Assembly: GCA_973895155.1 (NCBI GenBank)
Contig: OZ316894.1
Coordinates: 10,540,001-10,604,000, forward strand
Length of the DNA stretch: 64,000 bases
Source of the DNA: Marsupella aquatica
Taxonomy: Eukaryota; Marchantiophyta
Direction: 5' to 3'
Part shown: positions 35,155-44,979 of the stretch, in pieces
Position numbering within the stretch: position 1 is the first letter of the stretch
How the letters are laid out: each line of letters opens with the position of its first letter
Translations under genes and position numbers: made by a program
The notes under the pieces: generated by a model
Seen by the model: only the letters and a program-made list of their open reading frames with translations
The model's database searches: none
What the model was told of the DNA's origin: nothing

Positions 35155-36370
35155 AACCTACTTGATTTTGATATGATGTTCTTCTACGATCCAATCTTTT
35201 TGTAGTGCAGAATTGAGTAGCAGAGGCATTATGTTACTTTGCCATCTTGTAGAAGATTAGGTGAGCAGATCTTTCTGTAAAGTACAGTGCCTATTGGTCT
35301 GTAAAGTATGCACGCATGCTGCTTGTAGCTGAAGCAGTATGTTCTTTACACATCTGTACAAATTTAGGTTGTTAGGTTCGCAGATCAGCTCTGACCTCGG
35401 AAAATCCGTATAGGGGTTCACTTTTGCAGAGGAAGTTAGATGTGAGCTTTGTGCGTTAAATCCAAGCGGGGCCAATATCCAGTCTGTAATGGAGTTACTT
35501 TTATTCTTGGTGTGGATTCCTGTCGAGAAATCTGCTCTGCATACATCTCGAGCAAGTGAAGACTGTCCTCATTTGGTTGTTGCCAGTTTTACCTTCACGG
35601 GCTCCTATCTCTGTAATTGATGAAGTTATAGAGGATTGAGACTTTACTGGGAATCTCGAATCCTGGGTGGGTTCCGACCTACTGAAGTGAACACTTCCCG
35701 TTCACGTGAATTAGGTGTCTGAAAATCTGGTTTCTTGTGTAATGAATGGATGATTTTGGTGGCATCTGGGTAGCTTGGCACTGATGATAGTCCCGGTGGC
35801 CACAGATATACTGTGTGTTTTTCGATCTGATCTGTGGTTGCGATCTTTCTGTACTTGTAAAGATTGAGTGCGGATTGTTAAAATGCAGCTGCTGATTATT
35901 TTCTCATGGAATGTGAGAGTTGTCTGTTTAAGATTGGAAATAGTGCACTTAGCCGGAAGTGTTTAGAGTTGCTATACATGCTTGTAAACTGACAGATGAC
36001 GCTAGAGGGACAGGACGGAAAATTAATTGTTCCAGTTGCCGAATTTTTTCTATTTGGTGATGTGTATTACCATCAGCCGCCGAAGTACCATACATTCCTG
36101 ATGTTGTGACGAAAGATTGTGTACGAAAGAATTAGACTGTACACTCTTGTGTTGTGACGAAGATTCTGTAAGAGGGAATTAGGACCCCTTACATCGGGAC
36201 GTTAGATTCTGTAAGAGGGAATTAGGTTCGTGGTTCAAGGCCCCACTATAACCAGCCACAGGTAATTTGCCTCGTCGAAGAGTAGACCTCCAATCTAGGC
36301 TCTCCCACTCACTTGCAATTATAGGACTGTTTATTTGCCTAGGGGAAGAGTCCTATCATGCGGTTTTCAT
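35155..36370. other. 3' flank of trihelix gene; no gene seen
   Basis: Likely 3' UTR then intergenic. A short direct repeat, gattctgtaagagggaatta, occurs at about 36163 and 36206. Confidence 0.5.
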
Positions 36371-36376
36371 AGAAAT

Positions 36377-36459
36377 GAGCAATCAGCAGTAAATATCATG
36401 AGGTATGATCATTCTATGAATTTCTATGAATACTTCATGTTATTTACTGCTGAATGCTC
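36377..36459. repeat. Imperfect hairpin, 30-bp arms, 23-base loop
   Basis: 36377-36406 (beginning gagcaatcagcagtaaata) pairs with 36430-36459 over 27 of 30 positions. The loop region has further pairing potential (catagaaat / atttctatg nearby). Size and mismatch pattern could suit a small-RNA precursor or a MITE remnant. There is no expression evidence. Confidence 0.6.
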
Positions 36460-36553
36460 AACAAATATGAACAGAGATGGGGTTTTTAGCCACTCCCTTC
36501 CCACCATACCCACTTTCCACGACAGGACCATTTAGATGGACGGTTCTGCCTAC

Positions 36554-36660
36554 ATGATCCCTTGCTGCATCAGTGCAAACTATCCTAAACATGATCCCTT
36601 ACTGCATGAGTGCAAACCATCCTAAACATGATCCCTTACATCATGAGTACAACTGTTACT
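36554..36660. repeat. Tandem repeat, ~40-bp unit, 3 copies
   Basis: acatgatccctta(c) ... catgagtgcaaaccatccta is repeated three times with small changes. Confidence 0.9.
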
Positions 36661-36699
36661 TATATAAAAACGATGTTCACGTGTGAATAAGTGTGAGAC

Positions 36700-38560
36700 A
36701 GCAATTGCGTACTTACCATGAATGGTCAGAAACAGTTAGGGGTTTGCAACTATACATGTATTCCGCCCTCTTCGCACTTACATAAGTGGCAGAAAAGTTC
36801 AACATGATCGGGGAAAGGAGAGAAATGGAACGCCTTAAAATTAGCCAGGGTTCGCACTTCCTGGAGTGGGCACTCCGCGAGAGCTGACAGTTCATCTGCT
36901 GGTGGGTTTACGAACTATGGCTAAACGATCAGCCATAGCGGGCCAAAGTCGAAACTGAGCCCGAGGCAGAGTGGCAACACACTTCCGGCTTTGTTTTCAA
37001 CTAATCGACGCACGAAACTCTGAAACGCAAAGTTCAATCGGAACCACAGTCGATCAAACTGCGGGAAAACGTGGAAGAAACTGATACAACATGCCAAGCA
37101 CCATGTACCAGCGAATGGATTGAATAACAGGCAAAAGTGACGTTTTCGGAGACTCGAGAGGCGAGGAATATCGTCAGGTACGCTTGTTAATGTCGAAAAT
37201 CTGAGTTTCATTCTATAGAACACAGAGTACATGGTGCCATATCAACTTTTCATTATACAGAACACAAAGTGCATGATGCCCATATCAACCTAACCAGTGC
37301 CGTCGAGTCAAAGCGAGCCTACTACAATGCGATATTGAACACCACAACACAGTCCAAACAGGCAGCCTCCAGCGCGTCGACGTCTAGAGATTACACCAGA
37401 CGTTCGAGATCGCTCGACCTTTCGTGGTTATCGTGTAGAGCTACAGCTTCCTCGGTGTACACTTCTGCACTCTAGCAAACCAGGGAAAAACAAAAACGGA
37501 AGCAGTAGTCACATTAAGGTCCGTCTCGTAGTCATGAGATAACAGACCAGATCATAAAAGAGGCCAGATACGATGTCAAGCAATCCAAGGCAGGGCGATC
37601 GTTTTCTTCCACGGGACTCCTGCATCTTCGCCAGGATCGAAAGAGCAAAGAGCTCCGTGAAGAAAGCGATCTCACTGCATTGGATCACGTACGTCCCTTC
37701 CGCCACACTCGACGGATGGATGAGGAACGACGAACCGCCTCCTTTGCTATGCTATGTGCCAGACATAAAATGGAACGGCCAGATCAGCAGGCAGACACCA
37801 TCACCGAAAGTGCCTACCAGAGGAATCGTGAAGCGGAGAACAAAACATACTCGACATTCAGCGAGGAGGAGCAGAAGACGGCATTGATCTCCATGGTAGA
37901 AAGGCAGAAAACACAGAAACCAAAAGCGCAACGAAACAAGTTTTCTCAAACGGAACATACAATCCTCAGCGTTCACAGACACACAGGGGCGTCATTCTAA
38001 CTCCATCAATCTATGGCCATAGCTCCGTTCCTCTTCGCCCACAGAATCGGATGCCATTTGATACATCAACAAATCCCAAGACTGGGATTGTTGCTGAGGA
38101 ATGACAGAAAACAACTGAAGTGGTGAGGTTTTTATAGCCAAAAGCGAGTGCTGCGTCGTGCTGGTCCAGGTGATACAGCATTACAGCTAGAGCGAGGTAC
38201 ATTGTGAGGACAAGTCGTGTCCAGGTGAACAATTAAGAGTTGTTTATCATTCTCTACATAGAGATGCGCTTTTGGTCCTGAGTCGTGCCTGACCGATGAT
38301 CGGTCCGTCCTTGACTTATCGTTACACTGTAAGGTTGGTGCTGCTGCAAGGCCTCAAGGTGGCTTTACAGGGGCAATTGTAACTGTTTTTTTTACCAATG
38401 CAAATTGGAGGGTCAGTTCTTATTATGCACCCATGGGAAATTTCTTTCAACTTCACTAGCACCATGTGGCGTGTCCACTAACTAATTTTAAAGATAAACT
38501 CCAAACCAAAAATCCTTTGCATATAGGTACAAGGGCATTGTGGGCCTTGATGCCCCAGAA
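36700..38560. other. Intergenic, weak coding signals only
   Basis: A hydrophilic plus-strand open frame at 37680-38000 (106 codons, rich in Arg/Glu/Lys/Gln) overlaps a different frame at 37573-37887. Neither has a recognised domain or clear splice partners. A short direct repeat (cagaacacaaagtgcatgat / agaacacagagtacatggt) lies at 37217-37285. I do not call a gene. Confidence 0.4.
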
Positions 38561-38639
38561 AACTCCATACCTGCCAGGTAAGGTATCCCGCCCAGTATTA
38601 ACAAAAGGTTTACCTGCCAGGTAAGGTATACCCTAAACC

Positions 38640-39760
38640 CCCGGTTTGACCTTGCCCGTCAAACTGGCGGAAAATCACCGGCAAATCGGCAACCCGGCAC
38701 CCGGGTTCGGGAACAGTCCGGGCCGGGATACATTCGGGAGACGATCGGACCGGGTCCGGGCCGGGTTTCGGGGGAGTTCGGGCGAGGTTCGGGGGGGATC
38801 CAGGGGGTTCGGGGGTCCGGGAGGTTCAAGTTCGGGTTCGGGGACCGGGTTCGGGGGAGCAATCCGGGGAGTTCGGCGGTCCGGGTGGGGGGTTCGGCGG
38901 TCCGGGTTTGGGGGAGCAGTCGGGTTTGGGGGAGGCTCGGGATCCAGGCTTTGTGGGGCTCGGAGGATTAGGGTTCGGGTCGCGGCCCCCTTTTTCCCGA
39001 ACCCCGCCCCCCTTTCCCCGAACTCCTTTCCCCGAACCCCTTTCCCCAAACCCCTTTTTCCCGAACCCCGGACCCCTTTCCCCAGCCCCCTTTCCCGAAC
39101 CCCGCCCCCCTTCCCCCGGCCCCCTTTCCCCGGCCCCCTTTCCCCGAACCCCTTTCCCCTTTCCCCGGACCCCTTTCCCCAGCCCCCAGCCCCCTTTCCC
39201 CGAACCCCTCTCCCCTCTCCCCTTCCCCGCCCCCCTTTCCCCGGCCCCCTTTCCCCGAACCCCTTTCCCCGAACCCCGGACCCCTTTCCCCAGTCCCAGT
39301 CCCCTCTCCCCTCTCCCCTTCCGCCGGACCCCTTTCCCCGGCCCCCGAACCCCAAACCCCGCCCCCTTTCCCCGAACCCCGAACCCCTTTCCCCTTTCCC
39401 CTTTTCCTGGCCCCCTTCCCCCGAACCCCTTTCCCCTTCCCTTTCCCCTTTCCCCGGCCCCTTTCCCCGAACCCCCGCCCCCCTTTCCCCTTCCCCCAGA
39501 CCCCTTTCCCCAGACCCCTTTCCCCGGCCCCCGAACCCCTTTCCCCTTTCCCCAAAACCCCGAACTCCGAACCCCGCCCCCCTTCCCCCGGGCCCCGACC
39601 CCAAACTCAGCCCCGACCGGCTGCTACCCCGAACCGGGGTCCGGGGGAGTCCGGGAAGGGTTCGGGAAGGGTCCGGGGGAGTCCGGGAAGAGTTCGGGAA
39701 TGGTCCGGGTGAGTCCGAGAAGGGTCCGGGGGAGTCCGGGTGAGTTCGGGAGAATATTAC
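38640..39760. repeat. G/C-skewed low-complexity array with strand switch (G-quadruplex-prone)
   Basis: 38700-38985 is G-rich on the plus strand (gggttcggg, ggtccggg units). 38986-39605 is C-rich on the plus strand, built of variants of cccctttccccgaa with a roughly 14-bp period. 39606-39760 is G-rich again (ggtccgggggagtccggg). Both flanks carry ttgcccgtca and gtcaa phrases. Runs of three or more Gs recur throughout, so G-quadruplexes are expected on alternating strands. The 300-360-codon open frames on both strands (Pro/Phe-rich or Gly/Lys-rich) follow from the repeat and are not genes. Confidence 0.9.
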
Positions 39761-39871
39761 CAAATATCCGTCAAATTGATCATTTTCGGGCCGTCATTTG
39801 ACGGTTTGACGTGCCCGGAAAGCCGTCAACTTGCCCGTCAGGTTAAACCCTTAAATTTACCTTGCCGGTTT

Positions 39872-39960
39872 ACTTTGCCATTAAAGTTGTCCAAATTGAT
39901 AATGGATAATACTATACTTTGCCATTAAAGTTGTCCAGATTGATAATGGATAATACTGCC
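39872..39960. repeat. 44-bp tandem duplication
   Basis: actttgccattaaagttgtc starts at 39872 and again at 39916. The two units differ at very few positions. Confidence 0.9.
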
Positions 39961-40200
39961 ATGGTTTTTTTTGTATCTAAAAATATGCCAGGGTTGAGTA
40001 TAAAGATGACAAGTTCAACAAAGTAACCAAGGTGTGAATATATATAAAAAATGTTGGCATACTTGTGAATACATTAAAAACAATGGTGGCATATTTGTTA
40101 ATACAATAAAAACAATGGTGGCATATTGGTAGATACAATACAAACAATGGCAGTGTTGTAAATTAGAAAGTCTTTAGTGACAATGTAGTTAAATTTTGAG
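39960..40200. repeat. Dispersed repeat with ~38-bp internal tandem units
   Basis: aaaaacaatggtggcatatt and variants occur about four times between 40040 and 40158. The end (aattagaaagtctttagtgacaa) matches 4250-4280 and 20740-20760. Confidence 0.65.
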
Positions 40201-41500
40201 ATGCAATTTGGCAACAGTAAGTGGCAAAAGGAGAATGAAGACTTGAGGTCAAGTATCGGAGGTAAAGCTAGGATGTGCCAGCCCATAGTTGGATGCTGAG
40301 CACCTGTGTAGATTGTCTAACATTGGTATACACCATCCTGCCCCAGTCCTTGTACAGCCAACATTTTCCACTCATTATATGGTCCAAATTTCATCTCAGA
40401 AATAATAAAAAATCAATGGGTCCCCAACATCTTGTAAAGCCATCATAGTTCCATGACCTCTTTGGGAGCCTTTGTGGTCCATCCATCTGACAGTGAAAGG
40501 AGCATCTCCAATCTTTACTTGGTTTGGTTACTGCATACATTCCAGTGGTGTGATCTCAGTTTGCATAAAAAAGAAGTAGTTAATTAAATTTTGGGTCTGA
40601 CTCACAAACAGTTGTGTTTGTGTTGTGTTTGTCTTCCATTGCAAACATTATCATCTGAGTTTGTGGCATCAATCTCATCTCAATTCAGTGTTATGGCTTA
40701 GCAATATTGTGGAGAAGAATGGAGCTTCTTTCTCTTGAAGCTCCAATCTCAGCCCACTTGAAAGCAAGCAAAATGGATCAATGAGCTGCAAGGTGTGATT
40801 AAAACATTTGCGCCACTTCATTGCTCACATCCCGCTGCTTCAGACAACTGTCAAGTCGTTATGAACTGCACAAGTGCATAGCAATTTTCAAAATGTGTGT
40901 GATATCTTGACGACTTACTCTACAGGGTGGTCAAAGTCGTCAACTGATAGCAACATAAACTCTACCTTTGAATTTGGAATGATTTATATGAACAACTTTT
41001 AGATCCTTGGCCCTACTAAGTATCCAAATTTGTATTATCAACATAAGAGACCCAAACGTGCCACAATGAACAAACCATTAGTCTCCATGAAACTCACACA
41101 CTCCTTAATATCCAGTTGTCATGTGGTTCATTCCAGCCCACACAGTCCTTGAATCCAGCTACCCTAAAGTACTGCTCTCAACCCATCACTATCTGCACCC
41201 AATCCATCACTCTCCCCATAACTTTTGATTGTTGGGCCATCTAACTAATGTTTGACAATACTTCCACTCAACACCTCTATTGCTCCCTGCTATGCAAAAA
41301 CATAAGGCTAGTATTCCATAACCATGCTTGTGACCAAACCTATGTGGTTACAACTATATGATTTGCAATAATAGGGGCTCTCAACTATCGACCCATTTTG
41401 CTCTTCCACAGGACACGGCCAGTGCCTCTATTGTGGTTTGCAGGTGAGCTTGACTGGTGTAGAGACTTTTTGAGCTCATTTTTTTGGTCGTGTAACAGCC
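40200..41500. other. Intergenic; no gene seen
   Basis: AT-rich sequence without recognisable ORFs, repeats or RNA genes. Confidence 0.45.
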
Positions 41501-41509
41501 AGGTGGTGA

Positions 41510-41870
41510 TGGGAGAGGGTGTTGAGATAGACGACAATCGCAACGATAAGCACATAACACATCCAACGTGCAAGTAGTCGACACAAGAGATATGTGGTTC
41601 ACCTCCTCAAGACTATGTCCACGGGAACACACAAGAGAGCTTTATTGAACTTTAAGTTGTCGACCATACAAGGTCTCCATACTATAAGCTCTACTCATCT
41701 TTCAAGTGGCTCCGTAACAATGAGCCTTAGTTTCACTTATCCAAGCAAACACCGTTTGGCATATAGTGTGCATCCTAGTTAACCTAACCATGTCTCCAAC
41801 TGCGGTTAGCCTAACTACGGTTACATGTCATAACCCTAGACCTTGAGTAAATACCTAACAGGGGGCCTGG
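41510..41870. repeat. Dispersed LTR-like repeat, copy 1 (related to 58990-59370)
   Basis: The blocks gacgacaatcgcaac, cacgggaacacacaa, agctttattgaact, ggctccgtaacaatgagcct, caagcaaacaccgtttgg, tatagtgtg, gttaacctaacc and taaccctagacct recur in order at 58990-59370. A third, weaker relative (acgttcacgggaatgacaga...) lies at 59785-59935. Each is about 330-380 bp. Long terminal repeat origin is possible but unproved. Confidence 0.6.
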
Positions 41871-43200
41871 TCTTTGGGAAACAGTAAAATCCAGCGGCAC
41901 AAGGGTGCGGGCAAGGCTCAAGGAGTGCTGCACATTTTCTGGCTCCACCCCTCCGGACCCAAACCCCTACTCCTGAGACTGTCCGCGGAGCTATATTTGA
42001 CACCCCCTAGTGTATGACACTGGTAATAACATTGTTTTTACAATAATGTGGACAAAAGTTGAGGACAATAAGGTTTGTGGGGCCATTTGTGGCCCCATCA
42101 CAATCTAAGTAATAAAGATCATCCAAACCTACTTCCTGGGCCTATTGTCTAGTAGATTCAGCCTCCATACGGTAACTCTAAGTGAGTGCATTACTGAAAG
42201 TGAGAGTGCAAACAAAAATTAGAGATGGGGTAAAGATGAATAGAATATAAAGGGGACTCCTTTTTCTGTAAGGTGTTTTCTGTCCTTTCCTCATCTCTAA
42301 ACAGGTTCAAGGGGCAAGTAATCAGGCTAGTACTAAGTAAAGTTCAGCCCCAATCTTACTGTTAAATCGGAATGTGAAGCTACTTTGAAGGCCTACCTCT
42401 AAACTAAAGCCCGTGACTTAGGGGCTGATAATCAAATTAGGAGTGGGGTGAAAAACAGGGATTGGGGGTACAGTTGTGCTGGAAGTAGTGCACTGCATTT
42501 GCAAACAGGGCTGCCTATGAAGAGAGTCAATGGATTAGGGATACTGCCTGTGAGGAGGTCAACTGCAGCTTTTTTTTAAGTGGCAAAATTTTGCCAAATT
42601 CCACCTCCCCAAAAAGCTTTTGCCAGGTTTGCCAAAATTCACTATTTTTTTCTCTCTCATTAGCCAGTGTCCCACCTAATCACAAGCCCCATTAGCCAGA
42701 ATCTAGGGAGATCTGCCAGTCAGGAAAATAATCAGATAAGGAATATTTTGAGCAACTTCTCCTTCACACATTGGACATTCGTCGCTCTAGGAAAAAAGTT
42801 AAAAAGTTAAAAAAAAATACAATGGTCAGCTAGAGTCATCAAGGGTCGAGAGCTGTGGTAAAATGGCCAGCTCTTCTTCAATTACTTGAACAACCTCTGG
42901 TCAGCTGCTGTCATTGAGGGTCAATACTTTTTTATCCTCACTTCTATTCAAGTTCAAAGGACGGATAGTCGGGCTACTGAATTGTTTATTTAGGTTCAAA
43001 GAACCAAATTAGGCTAGTACTAAGTAAAGTACCTCTACTCCGTGACTCTAATTGAGGGCATGACTCAAAGCACGGGTGTACACAAAAAGTGAGGGTGTAG
43101 ACACAAAACAGGGAGGGGGGCAAAGTTAGAAAGCAAATAACATTGATTCTTTTATACAAGCTTTTTCTCCTTTGCATCTCTGGTTACCTTGAAAGGAACT
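41871..43200. other. Intergenic with repeat fragments, no gene
   Basis: It contains fragments of the ctctaga / purine-rich repeat family (42130-42290 and 42985-43165) and repeated agtactaagtaaagt phrases (42330, 43015). Two related blocks around gtcagctagagtcatcaagg and gtcagctgctgtcattgagg lie at 42825 and 42900. Confidence 0.45.
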
Positions 43201-43209
43201 GGTAATAGG

Positions 43210-43425
43210 TTTCTTTGTGGGTTTTTGTTATTGTCTTTGTTCCTTTGTTGTTGTGGGGGGCTACATCACTTGTTCAACCTCTTTGGTCTTATTTAGGGCC
43301 TCCCCCGCCCCCCCCCCCCCCCCCCCCCCCCTGTCATTGGGCTGCTTTGCCATTGGGACCCTGTCTCCTGGTTTGGAGTTTTTTTCCTTTGGCACTCTGA
43401 TATATCTTACTAATAAATTGCAAAC
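43210..43425 (+). mobile_element. 3' end of a LINE/SINE-family element with 24-base poly-C
   Basis: It shares ggaccctgtctcctggtttg, the T run, ctttggcactctgatat and the A/T tail with the minus strand of 30335-30420. An uninterrupted run of 24 Cs is at 43308-43331. Truncated; no protein motif remains. Confidence 0.6.
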
Positions 43426-43730
43426 AACAACTAGATTTGGGGTCTAGGCTTCTAGACTGAAGCCTTTAGACTGTCACTCTAGGGCCCCACCAAAACTTGC
43501 ACATGAAATAGGATATATGTATGTCAAAATGAAACATGCACAATGATTTTCGTCCTCTTTCCTTTTAATATTTGTCATAGTTGCTAGTAACATTAAAAGA
43601 ATGGGGATTCAGGCTCCTGCTAAGTATGCTAAGTAGAGTGGTTGTTGGTCCGGTTCCTTATGTGGGTCTGGCCGGTTATTCCCCTATTTAATTCATTGGG
43701 TTTGCTTTTCTGATGAATAAAGTGCTAACA

Positions 43731-44101
43731 GTATGCTAAGTAAAGTGCAGCCAAGAAATTTGTTTTTGTTTGGAGTATGCCAAGTAAAGTGCAGTCAACA
43801 AATTTGTTTTTGTTCGGAGTATGCTAATAAGTAAAGTGCAGCCAATAAATTTGTTTTTGTTCAGAGTATGCTAAGTAAAGTGCAGCCAATAAATTTGTTT
43901 TCTTCGGAGTATGCTAATAAGTAAAGTGCAGCCAATAAATTTGTTTTTGTTCATTCGGAGTATGCTAAGTAAAGTGCAGCCAATAAATTTGTTTTTGTTC
44001 ATTCAGAGTATGCCAAGTAAAGGTGCAGCAAGTAAATTTGTTTTTGTCCATTCAGAGTATGCTAATTAAAGTGCAGCCAACCAATAAATTTGTTTTTGTT
44101 C
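43731..44101. repeat. Tandem repeat, ~42-52-bp unit, 8 copies
   Basis: The unit is gtatgctaagtaaagtgcag followed by ccaataaatttgtttttgtt and c(att)cggag or cagag. It repeats eight times from 43731. Length variation comes from an optional taa and an optional catt insertion. Confidence 0.95.
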
Positions 44102-44159
44102 CACGCTTGCGTTTCGCTACACGACTTCTGTCCGTGCCACCTGCGGTCCGGGCCGTAGG

Positions 44160-44475
44160 GCGGGGCGAGGCGAGGCGCGGCGCGGCAGGGCAGGGCGCGG
44201 AAGGGAAGGGAAGGGAAGGGAAGGGAAGGGAAGGGAAGGGAAGGGAAGGGAAGGGCGGGGCGCGGAAGGGGAGGGCGCGGAAGGGAGGGGAGGAGAAGGA
44301 AAAGGGAAGGGAGGGGAGGAGAAGGAAAGGGGGAAGCGAAGGGGAGGGGATGGCGCGGCAGGGCGCGGAAGGGGGAAGCGAAGGGAGTAGGGAAGGGAGG
44401 GGAGGAGAAGGAAAGGGGGAAGCGAAGGGAGGGGAGGAGAAGGAGAGGGGGAAGCGAAGGGGATGGGAGGGCGCG
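44160..44475. repeat. Purine-rich tract with (aaggg)11 microsatellite upstream of PAT1
   Basis: 44201-44255 is eleven perfect aaggg units. The rest is a degenerate mixture of gggaagcgaagggg and ggaggagaaggaaa. This strongly strand-asymmetric DNA lies 500-800 bp upstream of the PAT1 start codon and could be a polypurine promoter element. Long open frames on both strands are artefacts of the composition. Confidence 0.9.
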
Positions 44476-44979
44476 GCGGGGCATGTCCACGTCGGCGTGT
44501 CATTACTAGTAGGAGGAGTAAAGCTCCTCTCGATCTGTCCGCTAATTGATTGATTCGGGGCTGGTCGTAGGCATTTCAGTTCAAGCTCCTCCCTGCCTCT
44601 CTGCTCTGCTCTGCTGCCTCTCTGCCTGTGCCTCTGTTGCCTGAGGGATCGATTCGTGTGTCCGCTGAGTGCGCGATTTGGGGCACGTCGAAGGATCCAT
44701 TTGAAGCTCATTCCTGCGGGACCGGCCCGCTGAACGAATATTTCCAATTCCATCCAATACCGAAGAAATTGCTCCCTCCATCGACTTTCCGGGTCGTGCT
44801 CATTTTTTTTGTCGAGTCGAGTGGAGTCGATTCGGATTCGTTTCGTGTCACGTGTTTGATCGTTCGTCCGTTGTCGCGCTCCCGTGCATTTTTCGATTTT
44901 GCTTAGAGGCCGGAGGGAACTAACTTGCGGGGGTTGTGAGACATAGATCGTTTTCGCGAGTGTGGATTTTTCTGTCACC

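Noticed and set aside
37573-38000. Two overlapping plus-strand frames as a gene
   Set aside because: Both frames are equally open with charged composition and no domain or splice partner, so no choice can be supported.
38646-39801. Open frames of 195-365 codons on both strands
   Set aside because: They are translations of the short G/C repeat (Pro/Phe or Gly/Lys runs), open in several frames at once, with no domain.
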